The notes: generated by a model from the sequence alone, not told the origin. DNA of 47,147 bases from Treponema sp. (GCA_016296575.1 JAEDJA010000019.1:1-47147); one strand, 5' to 3'; positions 17,279 to 25,883 are shown, numbered from the stretch's first letter. Made by a program: numbers and translations.

Positions 17279-18709
17279 ATGAAGACTATCGGAATTAAAC
17301 TGGCAGACGGATCATTTTATCCGGTTTTGCAGGAAGGTGAAGCTGGAGAAGCAAAGCTTGATTTAACTACCGCACATAATAATCAAACTCGCGTAATGGT
17401 TGATCTGTACCGTTCGTCAACTTCTTCTATGGAAGATGCCGAATATGTAGATACCCTGCAGATTGATCACTTGAAAGAACATCCAAATGGTGAACCAAAA
17501 ATTTCTTTTGTAGTTTCAATTGACGAAAATAGAGAACTGTCTGCTCGAATTGTTGATCCAGAAACAGGTGCCCAGAGTGACACAAACATTACTTTGGTTT
17601 CCCGTACACTTGAAGAAAGACTTGTAACCGATAACTACGATATTTCAAAACAGGAAGAACCGGTTTTTGAAGAACCAGCTCCAAAGCCAGAAGTTATATC
17701 CCAAGAACCTGTTGTGGAAGAAACTCCTGAAGCCGAAGAAAGTGTTGATGAAAATCCGATTGAAGAGACAGAAGAAGCTCCTGTAGAAGAACCTGAAGTT
17801 GTGGACAATTTTGAACCGGAAATTGCTGAAACAGCCGTAGGGGGTGGGCTTCTTGCAACAGCTATGGCAATGCAGGATAAGGAAAAACCTGCCATTGAAG
17901 ATGAACTTGTTCTCCCAAATTTTGGAGAAGACATTTCTGAAGATAAAATTACCGAAGAAGTACCGGATTTTTCCGACGATCCTTTACCATCTTTTGATGA
18001 TCTTGAAGCACCGGCCGAAGAATACCAGCTTCCAATTGATGACACCAGTGACAACATAAATTTTGACATTCCGGACGTTGAAACAACAATTTTTGACAAT
18101 GATGATGACGATTTTGATCTGGACAGCATTCTTGATGCTGATGAACAGAGTGATGAGTCATTACCAGCCGACACTGGTCTTACAGATGGTCTTTATGATG
18201 AAAACGGTGATTTTACCAGTGAGGACGATGACTTTACCGAAGAAGAGGAGGAAGAAGTGAGCAAGAAAACAAGAACACCTGTTATTATTTGTATTTTGTG
18301 CGCAATAATTTGTCTTGTGGCAACTGCTTTAATCCTGTTTGTAATTCCATCAAAATACAATCTTCTGGGAAAAACAAAGGCTGAAACGGAAGTAGTTGAA
18401 GCTATTCCAGAACCAGCTCCTGCACCGGTAGTTGAAGAAAAACAGCCGGAACCAGTTATTCCAAGTGCCGTAGAAGATGAAATCATTGTAATCGAAAAAG
18501 CTGAAGAAGTTCTTCCGGAACCACCTGCTCCACCTAAAGTAGAACCTGAAGACATTACATACAAAATCAAATGGGGTGATACACTTTGGGACATTGCAGA
18601 TACTTACTACAAGAATCCATGGCGCTATCACAAGATTGCAAAGTATAACGGTATTAAAGATCCTGACTACATCATTTCGGGAACAATCATTAAGATTCCT
18701 GTAGAATGA
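17279..18709 (+). CDS. Hsp70 substrate-binding-like domain, acidic linker, TM segment and LysM domain
   Basis: This 476-residue protein has an unusual layout. Residues 1-112 resemble the beta subdomain of the DnaK substrate-binding region: TIGIKLADGSFYPVL, TTAHNNQTRVMVDLY and EPKISFVVSIDEN line up in order with DnaK, followed by a DPETG turn, but no ATPase domain is present. A very acidic region runs to about residue 325. One TM helix follows at about residues 335-357, preceded by SKKTRT, so by the positive-inside rule the N-terminus is cytoplasmic. A proline-rich linker leads to a C-terminal LysM (about 425-475; WGDTLWDIA and GTIIKIPVE) that should bind peptidoglycan in the periplasm. The start is the ATG at 17279 with GCGAGG upstream. 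The stop overlaps slt by 4 nt. The Hsp70 link is my reading and would need a profile search. Confidence 0.8.
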   Translation: MKTIGIKLADGSFYPVLQEGEAGEAKLDLTTAHNNQTRVMVDLYRSSTSSMEDAEYVDTLQIDHLKEHPNGEPKISFVVSIDENRELSARIVDPETGAQSDTNITLVSRTLEERLVTDNYDISKQEEPVFEEPAPKPEVISQEPVVEETPEAEESVDENPIEETEEAPVEEPEVVDNFEPEIAETAVGGGLLATAMAMQDKEKPAIEDELVLPNFGEDISEDKITEEVPDFSDDPLPSFDDLEAPAEEYQLPIDDTSDNINFDIPDVETTIFDNDDDDFDLDSILDADEQSDESLPADTGLTDGLYDENGDFTSEDDDFTEEEEEEVSKKTRTPVIICILCAIICLVATALILFVIPSKYNLLGKTKAETEVVEAIPEPAPAPVVEEKQPEPVIPSAVEDEIIVIEKAEEVLPEPPAPPKVEPEDITYKIKWGDTLWDIADTYYKNPWRYHKIAKYNGIKDPDYIISGTIIKIPVE

Positions 18710-20733
18710 TTAAGTTTTTGAAGGACCAAAAGGTAATCCAGAAAAAAGCAATTTTTCTCGTAGCAGCACTCCTTTTTACGGGGTGCACATCGTCTGTACC
18801 CAAGGCAAAAAAGCCTGGAAATGACACATGGTATTTTCTTGGTTTAAAAAGCCTTGATTCCGGAAACGAAGCTGATGCACGGAAAAAACTCATAAAAGCC
18901 GAAAAAAAAGGAAGTGAACTGATTGCTCAGCGGGCCGCTCAGACTCTCTGCACTTTTGGAAATATCCAGCAGCAGGTGAAATACGCGGAAAAGCTGCTGA
19001 CTAGATTTAATACTCCAGAAAATCTGCTGATTTCTGCAAAATGTCTGTACAATGGACAGGAATACAGCAAAATTCTACAACTTACAAAGAACATTGATTT
19101 TGAAAAAGACAAAAATGAACTGATTGTCCTGCGATTAAAATCACTTAAAAAATACAATGAAGAGCAATTCCGGGATGAAGCTTTTCGCTGGTTTATGTTA
19201 TGTCCAATTACCGACGAACATGTTTCATTTTGGGAAGAGAACGGCTGGCTTATGGAAAAAGACGATTCTCCTGGACCTTCAAATCTGATCAATTTTCGAA
19301 TAGCACTTTTTCAAAAAAAATATATTGAACTTTTAGACGCTGCTCCCAAAATCGAAAATTATATTTACGAAAACAAGATTTTTTATCCACAGCTGTTTTC
19401 GGATTACTGCAAGACTTTCTTTTATGGCGATGACGATTTTACTCGCCTTGCACCAGAATTTGTAAAGCTTGCTGAAAAATATGCAGGGACGGAAGGTGCC
19501 TTTTTTTTCTGGTTTTATTCTGCCCGGATGTATGACCGCCTTGGAAATTATGCAAATAAGACCAGAATCAGTTTTGAAAATGCCATTTCCTTTGCAAAAA
19601 CCAGCCAGCAGAAAGACAACGCACTTTGGTATCTTTTTGATACAGGATTAAAAAATTCTCCTTCCATAATTGTTGATCTGGTTTGCGAAAATGCAGGGCA
19701 GATTGGCGATCCTTTTTATTTTGATGACTTTTTTGATAGTCTGTGTGTGCATCTTCTTAATGCCGGAAGATTTGATGATCTTGGAAAGCTTTACATGGCT
19801 TTGGATAATCATGCCAGCAATGAAACTGTTGCAAAATATGCCTATATTTACGGCCGTTACGTTCAGGAAAATCAGGAGGACAGCAAGCGTATTTATATAG
19901 AAGCTTTCCGCCGTGCACTAAAAGCTGATTCTGCCTTGTATTATAAAATTTTGGCTGCCGAAAAACTGGGCCTTTCCGATTACGAAAAACAGAAGATTTA
20001 TTTTTCACCAAAAACCAGTCAGAAATTTACGCAGACGGAAGGAGTTTCTGAACTTTTGGAAGGTTACCTTGAATTTGGTATGACAGATCGTCTTTACACC
20101 GAATACATGAAGCATGATCTTGTTGATCTTCAGACAACCATTGATTGTGCCGCTTACTTCAAAAATTGTTCCCGTGGTGATGATGATTTTCTTGTGCAGA
20201 GTTTAAGGATGGCAAGCCGTCATGCAATGCGTACAGATGAACCAATCAACATGGAGCTGCATAATCTTCTTTATCCAAAAAATTACCGTGAAAATGTGGA
20301 AAATGTCTGTACAAAATACGGAATTTCACCAAATTCTTTGTGGGCATTAATACGAAGTGAATCCTTTTTTGATCCAGATGTGCGTAGTTATGCAGGCGCA
20401 GTTGGACTTACGCAGCTGATGGAATTTACTGCAGCTGATGTGGCAAGGAAATTGAAAATTTCTGATTATGATTTGAGCGACCCAGAAATTAACATTGAGT
20501 TGGGGGCCTTTTATCTTTCTGAGCTTATCCAGAGATTGGATGGTGATTTACTCAGCGCTTATTTTTCTTACAATGCCGGTATTACACGTGTCCGCCGATG
20601 GAAACAGAGTGCCCAGACCAGCTGGAAGAATCTCCCAGAAGATATTTTCCTGGAAACTCTTCCATATGCCGAAACACGTGAATATGGCCGAAAACTAGTA
20701 AGCGCACAAAAAATGTACGAAATCGGAGAGTGA
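18706..20733 (+). CDS. slt: Soluble-lytic-type murein transglycosylase lipoprotein
   Basis: This 675-residue exported protein begins with a charged N-terminus, a hydrophobic stretch and the lipobox LLFTGC, so it should be a lipoprotein. Residues about 40-520 form a long helical region like the superhelical U/L domains of Slt70. The C-terminal lysozyme-like SLT domain (about 530-650) has ALIRSESFFDP with the catalytic Glu, AVGLTQLM, and YFSYNAGITRVRRW. It cleaves the glycan strands of peptidoglycan to 1,6-anhydro products. Its ATG overlaps the LysM gene stop (ATGA), implying coupled translation and a joint role at the cell wall. It converges with the Gfo/Idh gene, leaving 4 nt between stop codons and no obvious terminator. 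Confidence 0.93.
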   Translation: MIKFLKDQKVIQKKAIFLVAALLFTGCTSSVPKAKKPGNDTWYFLGLKSLDSGNEADARKKLIKAEKKGSELIAQRAAQTLCTFGNIQQQVKYAEKLLTRFNTPENLLISAKCLYNGQEYSKILQLTKNIDFEKDKNELIVLRLKSLKKYNEEQFRDEAFRWFMLCPITDEHVSFWEENGWLMEKDDSPGPSNLINFRIALFQKKYIELLDAAPKIENYIYENKIFYPQLFSDYCKTFFYGDDDFTRLAPEFVKLAEKYAGTEGAFFFWFYSARMYDRLGNYANKTRISFENAISFAKTSQQKDNALWYLFDTGLKNSPSIIVDLVCENAGQIGDPFYFDDFFDSLCVHLLNAGRFDDLGKLYMALDNHASNETVAKYAYIYGRYVQENQEDSKRIYIEAFRRALKADSALYYKILAAEKLGLSDYEKQKIYFSPKTSQKFTQTEGVSELLEGYLEFGMTDRLYTEYMKHDLVDLQTTIDCAAYFKNCSRGDDDFLVQSLRMASRHAMRTDEPINMELHNLLYPKNYRENVENVCTKYGISPNSLWALIRSESFFDPDVRSYAGAVGLTQLMEFTAADVARKLKISDYDLSDPEINIELGAFYLSELIQRLDGDLLSAYFSYNAGITRVRRWKQSAQTSWKNLPEDIFLETLPYAETREYGRKLVSAQKMYEIGE

Positions 20734-20737
20734 GTTT

Positions 20738-21730
20738 TTATTTCAAAAAATCGTCCATCAGTTTCGCCAAGAGGCGAGTATCGTTCCAGGTATGCTGGGC
20801 ACATTCAGTCTTTCCTTCCAGAATGCATGCTGTAACTTCGGCAGCTTCATATTCATAGCCGTTGATTCTGAATGGCAGAGGATATTCTTCAACAGGAGTT
20901 CCGTTATTGTCATAAACCGAAACTTTCTGGCCATACCAGAAGCCTTCTGTAACAATAGCTCCCTTTTCACAAATGTATTTTGCGCATCTTGTAATTTCCC
21001 CACTTCCGCTGTCAAAACCAGCAGTAAGAGTTGCAATTACTTCATTACGGCGCATGATCATTGTTTCAAATCCGTCAACACCGGTAAAAACAGAACGTTT
21101 AATTGAGTGGATTTCATCTGGCTCACAGAGTGCAAAAGCTTCTTTGTGGGCGGCCGACATTGCTCCAAGTGCTGAAGTAAGCATGTAGATGCCCAGGTCC
21201 AGCATGGCCCCTCCACCAAGTTCAACTTCATAATAACGTGAACCAGGGTGATATTCATTTTTACAGCAGATGTCAGCGTAAACATTCAAAAGCTTTCCAT
21301 GCTTTTCAGAAGAAATGAGTTCCATTACTTTGCGGAAGGCAGGCTGGAATCGCATCCACATAGCTTCCATAAAGAAAACACCGTTTTTCTTGGCACAGGC
21401 AAGTACTTCTTCAAGTTCAGTACTGTTCATGCAGGCTGGTTTTTCACAGAGAACTGCAATTTTGGCATTTAAAGCGGCAATAGCCATATCCTTGTGGTAC
21501 GGGTGTGGAGTTGCAATGTAAACTGCATCAACATTTGGATCAGCGTATACTTCTTCATAAGAACCGTATGCTTTTTCAAAACCATATTTTTTTGAAAAAT
21601 CCTGTGCTTTGTCCAAAGAGCGGGAAGCAGCGGCATAAAGAATAGCTGTATCTGTGTCTTTAAGAGCAGCTGCCATACAATTAGCGATATTTCCGCATCC
21701 AAGAATAGCCCATCGAAGCTTTTTTTCCAT
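20738..21730 (-). CDS. Gfo/Idh/MocA-family NAD(P)-dependent oxidoreductase
   Basis: This 330-residue enzyme has an N-terminal Rossmann fold (ILGCGNIA, GxGxxA nucleotide site) and the conserved CEKPACMN, the EKP motif of the family. The C-terminal alpha/beta part (GGGAMLDLGIYMLT) gives dimer and substrate contacts. Members oxidise or dehydrate sugars, inositols and related compounds, so the substrate cannot be fixed here. The ATG at 21730 has GAGG upstream. It diverges from the Sir2 gene, with 54 bp between the two starts, so the promoters overlap, and it faces slt at its 3' end. No sugar operon is next to it, which leaves the role open. Confidence 0.88.
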   Translation of the reverse strand: MEKKLRWAILGCGNIANCMAAALKDTDTAILYAAASRSLDKAQDFSKKYGFEKAYGSYEEVYADPNVDAVYIATPHPYHKDMAIAALNAKIAVLCEKPACMNSTELEEVLACAKKNGVFFMEAMWMRFQPAFRKVMELISSEKHGKLLNVYADICCKNEYHPGSRYYEVELGGGAMLDLGIYMLTSALGAMSAAHKEAFALCEPDEIHSIKRSVFTGVDGFETMIMRRNEVIATLTAGFDSGSGEITRCAKYICEKGAIVTEGFWYGQKVSVYDNNGTPVEEYPLPFRINGYEYEAAEVTACILEGKTECAQHTWNDTRLLAKLMDDFLK

Positions 21731-21772
21731 AATTGTACCTCAAAAAAAATTCCAGCGTTAAGTTTCCTGTAG

Positions 21773-21778
21773 TATAAT
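21773..21778 (+). promoter_or_regulatory. TATAAT close to the Sir2 start codon
   Basis: A perfect TATAAT ends 6 nt before the ATG at 21785, but no good -35 lies at 16-18 nt. The spacer to the ATG holds TGGGGT, which could also serve as a weak ribosome site. Confidence 0.4.
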
Positions 21779-21784
21779 TGGGGT

Positions 21785-22510
21785 ATGGATGAAAAAATAG
21801 AACGATTCAAGCAAATGGTAGTAGAAAGCAACAGGATTGTTTTTTTTGGTGGAGCCGGCGTATCTACCGAAAGTGGAATACCGGATTTTCGTAGTGTGGA
21901 CGGACTTTACAATCAGCAGTGGGATTATCCGCCCGAAACGATTTTGAGTCACTCTTTCTTTTTTAATAATACCCGGGAGTTCTGGCGGTTTTATCGGAAA
22001 AAAATCCTTGTTAAGGGAATTGAGCCAAATATTACTCATAAAAAACTTGCAGAACTTGAAACAAAAGGAAAATTGACTGCAGTAATTACTCAGAATATTG
22101 ACGGGCTTCACCAGGCGGCAGGAAGCAAGGCAGTTTATGAGCTTCACGGAACTACCCAAAAAAATCATTGTATTGAGTGCGGAAAGTTCTTTAATGGTGA
22201 TTTTGTACAGACAAATTCCAAAGATTACATATGTTATTGTGATGAATGCGGTGGACTTGTAAAACCAGATGTAGTTTTGTATGAAGAAGGTCTTGATAAT
22301 GCCACAGTAGAAGGAGCTATTCAGGCAATTTCCGAAGCAGACATGCTGATTATAGGTGGTACTTCCCTGACAGTTTATCCTGCTGCCGGTCTGGTAAACT
22401 ACTTCCATGGAAAGTACCTTGTAGTAATCAACAAGTCCCAAACCAGCTCCGATACCTATGCAGATTTAGTAATCAACGACAGCCTAGGAAAAGTGTTTGG
22501 GAGTTTGTAA
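21785..22510 (+). CDS. Sir2-family NAD-dependent protein deacylase (sirtuin)
   Basis: This 241-residue sirtuin removes acyl groups from lysine, using NAD and forming nicotinamide and O-acyl-ADP-ribose. Motifs are GAGVSTESGIPDFR (NAD site), TQNIDGLHQAAG, the catalytic His in YELHGTT, two Cys pairs for structural zinc (CIEC and CDEC), KPDVVLYEE and GGTSLTVYPAAGL. Length and motif order are normal for bacterial CobB-like sirtuins. It lies alone, divergent from the Gfo/Idh gene, and is followed by repeats and a small ORF rather than a classic operon partner. Its TATAAT ends 6 nt before the ATG, which may make it leaderless. Substrates cannot be inferred from the sequence. Confidence 0.93.
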   Translation: MDEKIERFKQMVVESNRIVFFGGAGVSTESGIPDFRSVDGLYNQQWDYPPETILSHSFFFNNTREFWRFYRKKILVKGIEPNITHKKLAELETKGKLTAVITQNIDGLHQAAGSKAVYELHGTTQKNHCIECGKFFNGDFVQTNSKDYICYCDECGGLVKPDVVLYEEGLDNATVEGAIQAISEADMLIIGGTSLTVYPAAGLVNYFHGKYLVVINKSQTSSDTYADLVINDSLGKVFGSL

Positions 22511-22577
22511 GAAGGGGTGAACAGAAAACTTGGCATACGCTGTCACAAACAGCCATTCAGGCTGTCATCACAAACAA

Positions 22578-22604
22578 TGTCATCTCGAGCGGAGTCGAGA
22601 GTCT
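22578..22604. repeat. Short dispersed palindromic repeat (TCGA-rich family), copy 2
   Basis: TGTCATCTCGAGCGGAGTCG followed by AGAGTCT is a variant of the unit at 11790-11817. CTCGA and TCGAG form a small palindrome. It lies between the Sir2 gene and the tandem repeats. Confidence 0.5.
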
Positions 22605-22608
22605 TATT

Positions 22609-22698
22609 AAAACTCCCTTGAAAAAGTGTAGTGAACTATTGAAAACTGCCTTGAAAAAGTGTAGTTTATAAGAGAAAACTCCCTTGAAAAAGTGTAGT
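22609..22698. repeat. Three 24-bp units at exact 33-bp period
   Basis: The unit AAAACTCCCTTGAAAAAGTG plus TAGT occurs at 22609-22632, 22642-22665 (one base different) and 22675-22698. The 9-bp spacers between units differ, so conservation is limited to the 24-bp core. The period is regular to the base. The array ends 16 nt before the small ORF at 22715. The sequence is not palindromic, so it is not a standard CRISPR repeat or terminator. It could be a set of regulator-binding sites. Confidence 0.7.
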
Positions 22699-22714
22699 CA
22701 TAACAGAGGTTTGT

Positions 22715-22891
22715 ATGTATAAACGTAAAATAATGACTGATTCAGTAACAATTACTTTTTATGACTATTACCGAGATAAAAAGGGTGAAATATATGAAGC
22801 TAATACTCATACAGAGTGGAATTACTTTAGTCAAAGAACAACTGTAATTGCAGAAAAGTATTTCAGAACAATTTCTCAATTTGAATTATAA
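22715..22891 (+). CDS. Candidate small protein gene (58 residues)
   Basis: The frame MYKRKIMTDSVTI to ISQFEL encodes 58 residues and has no relative I recognise. The N-terminus is basic, followed by a beta-like stretch rich in Tyr, Thr and Phe (ITFYDYY) and a charged hydrophilic middle; there is no membrane segment. The ATG has CAGAGG 5-10 nt upstream. It sits between the 33-bp tandem repeats and a bidirectional terminator, which is what a real short transcription unit would look like. Chance is possible for a frame this short. A phage- or plasmid-type regulator is one possibility, but nothing specific supports it. Confidence 0.45.
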   Translation: MYKRKIMTDSVTITFYDYYRDKKGEIYEANTHTEWNYFSQRTTVIAEKYFRTISQFEL

Positions 22892-22916
22892 CTGAAAATG
22901 ATTGCCGTTCAACCCC

Positions 22917-22967
22917 AAAAAAGGGATGTCCAATAAGTTTGTATTACTTTTAGGACAGCCCTTTTTT
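22917..22967. terminator. Bidirectional intrinsic terminator of the GTCC element family (element B)
   Basis: AAAAAAGGGATGTCC (22917-22931) pairs with GGACAGCCCTTTTTT (22953-22967), with one mismatch. The inner CAATAAGTTTG is the same sequence as in the longer inverted-repeat elements, so this looks like a core copy lacking the internal part. It can end the small ORF transcript and also that of ilvD, which converges on it from the right. Confidence 0.75.
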
Positions 22968-22986
22968 ATATTTCAGTTAATCTAAA

Positions 22987-24672
22987 TTACTGCAGGATTG
23001 CGCCCTGGTCGGCTGAACTTACCAGTTTGGCGTAGCGGGCAAGGTAACCTGTTTTTACTTTTGGTTCAGGACATACCCATTTTGCTTTACGTGCAGCAAG
23101 TTCTTCATCACTTACTTTAAGTGTGATTTTGTAGTTGTTGATGTCCAGTTCAATCAAATCACCTTCTTCAACAAGAGCAATTGGTCCACCAACAGCAGCT
23201 TCTGGAGAACAGTGTCCTAAAGAAGCACCCCGTGTAGCACCAGAGAAGCGTCCGTCTGTAATGAGGGCAACTTCTTTATCAAGTCCCTGACCGGCCAAAG
23301 CGGCAGTAACGGCAAGCATTTCGCGCATACCAGGACCACCTTTTGGACCTTCGTAACGGATAACTACAACATCGCCAGGTTTAATCTGCTGTTTCTGAAC
23401 AGCGTCCATAGCTTCTGTTTCGTCGTTGAATACGCGGGCTGGACCTGTGTGTTTCATCAGTTCTTTAGCGCAGGCACTTCGTTTTACAACTGTACCGTTT
23501 GGTGCCAGGTTTCCAAAGAGAATGGCGATTCCACCGTTGTCGCTGAATGGGTTTTCAATTGGGCGAAGAACTTCAGGGTTGCGGTTTTTTACACCTTTGA
23601 TGTTTTCAGCGATTGTTTTACCAGTGGCAGTAAGTACGTTTGTGTTGATAAGATTTTTCTTTGCAAGTTCAGCAAGAACAGCCTGAACACCACCAGCATC
23701 ATCAAGCTCGCACATAAAAGTGTGACCGGCTGGAGCCAGGTGACAAAGGTTTGGTGTGCGGTTTGAAATATCATTTACTTCGTGAAGATCGATTGAAAGT
23801 CCTGCTTCGTGGGCAATGGCTGGAAGGTGGAGCATTGTGTTGGAAGAGCAGCCAAGAGCCATGTCGGCAGCAAGAGCGTTTGTAAAATGATCTTTAGTCA
23901 TGAGTTTACGAGCTGTAATTCCTTTATTGTACAGTTCCATAACCTGCATACCAGCGTGTTTTGCAAGCATGATTCGGCGTCCGGTTGTAGCAGGAATTGT
24001 TCCGTTTCCAGGAAGACCAAGACCAAGAGTTTCTGTAAGACAGTTCATTGAGTTTGCAGTGAACATACCAGAACAGGCACCACATCCAGGACAGGCAACC
24101 AGTTCCATTTCCTTAAGCTGCTCTTCAGTTACTTTGCCTGATGCAACACCACCAACGGCTTCAAACATATCTGTCAAAGAAAGGTTTTTTCCGCTGTATG
24201 GATTTGAACAGTCATTTCCAGGAAGGTGACCTGGCATCATTGGACCGCCACTTACAAAAACAGTTGGCAGATCCAGACGGGCAGCAGCCATCAGCATACC
24301 AGGAACGATTTTGTCACAGTTAGGAATCATAACAAGAGCGTCAAACTGGTGGGCTTTTGCAACACATTCAACAGAGTCGGCAATCAGTTCACGTGTAACA
24401 AGAGAGTATTTCATACCTTCGTGACCCATGGCGATACCGTCACAAACACCAATTGCAGGGAATTCGATTGGCGTTCCCCCTGCCATACGGATACCGGCTT
24501 TTACAGCGTCGGCAATGCGGTCAAGCTCAATGTGACCTGGAATAATCTCGTTCTTGGCGCAGCAAACACCTACGAGAGGCTTTGAAAGTTCTTCATCAGT
24601 GTATCCCATTGCGTAGAACAACGAGCGGTGAGGAGCACGGGCAATACCCTTTTTTGCGTTATCACTTTTCAT
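22987..24672 (-). CDS. ilvD: Dihydroxy-acid dehydratase
   Basis: This 561-residue Fe-S enzyme dehydrates dihydroxy-isovalerate and dihydroxy-methylvalerate to the 2-keto acids of valine and isoleucine synthesis. Cluster ligands are visible in GVCCAKNEI, NCDKIVPG and CPGCGACSGMFTANSMN. The C-terminal part has VVIRYEGPKGGPGM and LITDGRFSGATRG. The frame can extend to a TTG at 24687, but the ATG at 24672 has GGAGTC 8 nt upstream and gives the usual N-terminus, so I use it. It is transcribed away from the Gx/ApbE genes. A palindrome overlapping the -10 box suggests local control. The other branched-chain gene here, ilvB, lies 2.6 kb away on the other strand, so this is a split pathway. Confidence 0.96.
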   Translation of the reverse strand: MKSDNAKKGIARAPHRSLFYAMGYTDEELSKPLVGVCCAKNEIIPGHIELDRIADAVKAGIRMAGGTPIEFPAIGVCDGIAMGHEGMKYSLVTRELIADSVECVAKAHQFDALVMIPNCDKIVPGMLMAAARLDLPTVFVSGGPMMPGHLPGNDCSNPYSGKNLSLTDMFEAVGGVASGKVTEEQLKEMELVACPGCGACSGMFTANSMNCLTETLGLGLPGNGTIPATTGRRIMLAKHAGMQVMELYNKGITARKLMTKDHFTNALAADMALGCSSNTMLHLPAIAHEAGLSIDLHEVNDISNRTPNLCHLAPAGHTFMCELDDAGGVQAVLAELAKKNLINTNVLTATGKTIAENIKGVKNRNPEVLRPIENPFSDNGGIAILFGNLAPNGTVVKRSACAKELMKHTGPARVFNDETEAMDAVQKQQIKPGDVVVIRYEGPKGGPGMREMLAVTAALAGQGLDKEVALITDGRFSGATRGASLGHCSPEAAVGGPIALVEEGDLIELDINNYKITLKVSDEELAARKAKWVCPEPKVKTGYLARYAKLVSSADQGAILQ

Positions 24673-24708
24673 ATAAAAAGACTCCAAAAATATTAAATTT
24701 GATTAAGT

Positions 24709-24731
24709 ATAAGTGAAATTATATCACTTAT
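24709..24731. promoter_or_regulatory. Palindromic operator over the ilvD -10 box
   Basis: ATAAGTGA and TCACTTAT are perfect 8-bp arms with a 7-bp spacer. The spacer region contains TATAAT on the minus strand at 24718-24723, which fits the ilvD -10 box. A repressor here would block ilvD. A second TATAAT on the plus strand (24747-24752) serves the divergent Gx gene, so one site may influence both. No good -35 box was found for either. Confidence 0.5.
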
Positions 24732-24782
24732 CTGCTAAAATTACACTATAATATTGGAAGTAAAAGACAAAGTAAAAGACAA

Positions 24783-25883
24783 ATGAAAAACAGGATTACA
24801 TTCTTTTCAGCATTGTGTTTCTTTCTTTCGGCCGTAGAAATGGCTATTCCAAAACCTCTTCCCTTTATGAGGTTAGGACTTGCAAATCTTCCTGTAATGG
24901 CAAGCCTGGCTCTTTTTTCCGTAAAAGAAACTATTATCCTGTTATTTTTGAAAGTACTTTTGCAGGCTTTTGTTTCTGGGACACTTTTTTCTTATGTATT
25001 TCTGTTTTCTCTTGCCGGTACAGTAGCATCCGGGGTTGGCATGCTGTTGATTTATCGTCTTTTGGGTGGAAAACGTGAACTTGTTAGCTGGTTCGGCGTA
25101 AGTCTTTTTGGCGGATTGATGAATAATCTTGCCCAGATTGTGGTGGCAAAACTTATTATGTTCGGTGACAACATATCTTACGTGGCTCCATTGCTTTTGT
25201 CGGCAGGTTTTTTGTGCTCAGGGATACTTGGTATATTCATGAACATCTTCTGGAAGAACAGTCGGTTTGTAAAAATTGTGGGAATTAACGGGTCCACCGA
25301 AAAAACCGTCGTATCTGCCAAAAAAGAAAATTCCACATATTTTCAGAATGTCAAAAGTGGACTGGAGGACGACAGAAAAAAATCTTTCTTGAAAATCTAT
25401 ACATCAATTTTGATTTCCATTCTGGCATTTGCCGGGATTCTTATTAGTTCATCGCTATATTTGATTTACGGAACTTTTATTCTGTTTTTGATTTTAAATG
25501 CAATTAAATATAAAAAGATTCGGCTTATAACTCCACTTTTGATTATTGTTTCAGTTACTTATCTGGAGCTTTTGAGTCCTGCGGGAAAAATTCTGTGGCA
25601 GTACGGTTCTTTTAAGGTAACGGATATTCCTCTTGTGGCAGGTCTATTAAAAAGTGGAAAATTATGTGCCATGGTGGTAGTGAGCCGTTTTGCTGTAAAC
25701 AAAAACATTCATTTGCCTGGTAAAGCCGGTGAATTTGTAAGCGAAGCTTTTGGAATTTTTGGTGAACTATACCGGGAAAATTCCAGTAAATGTACAGACA
25801 TTGTAAACATCAAAAAAAATAGAAAATCACTTTTTATTTATATTGATACGAGGCTTTGTGAAGTATGGGAAAATGTAAATTAG
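24783..25883 (+). CDS. Gx transporter-family (Hpre_diP_synt_I) protein with a C-terminal membrane extension
   Basis: The N-terminal part (about residues 1-165) has the short loops and TM helices of the Gx transporter family, once named heptaprenyl diphosphate synthase component I. It contains IPKPLPFMRLGLANL, a typical start of this family. Relatives are ECF-type S components, often next to ApbE and NusG domain II genes. After a charged linker comes a second hydrophobic block (about residues 205-300) and a basic, hydrophilic tail, so the 366-residue protein looks like a fusion. The second half vaguely recalls the T component of ECF transporters, but I cannot confirm that. It overlaps apbE by 19 nt. 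A role in flavin or quinone-precursor movement is an inference from the neighbours. Confidence 0.75.
   Translation: MKNRITFFSALCFFLSAVEMAIPKPLPFMRLGLANLPVMASLALFSVKETIILLFLKVLLQAFVSGTLFSYVFLFSLAGTVASGVGMLLIYRLLGGKRELVSWFGVSLFGGLMNNLAQIVVAKLIMFGDNISYVAPLLLSAGFLCSGILGIFMNIFWKNSRFVKIVGINGSTEKTVVSAKKENSTYFQNVKSGLEDDRKKSFLKIYTSILISILAFAGILISSSLYLIYGTFILFLILNAIKYKKIRLITPLLIIVSVTYLELLSPAGKILWQYGSFKVTDIPLVAGLLKSGKLCAMVVVSRFAVNKNIHLPGKAGEFVSEAFGIFGELYRENSSKCTDIVNIKKNRKSLFIYIDTRLCEVWENVN

Noticed and set aside
22609..22698. Tandem repeats as a CRISPR array
   Set aside because: Spacers are only 9 bp, repeats are not palindromic, only three units exist, and no cas genes are present.
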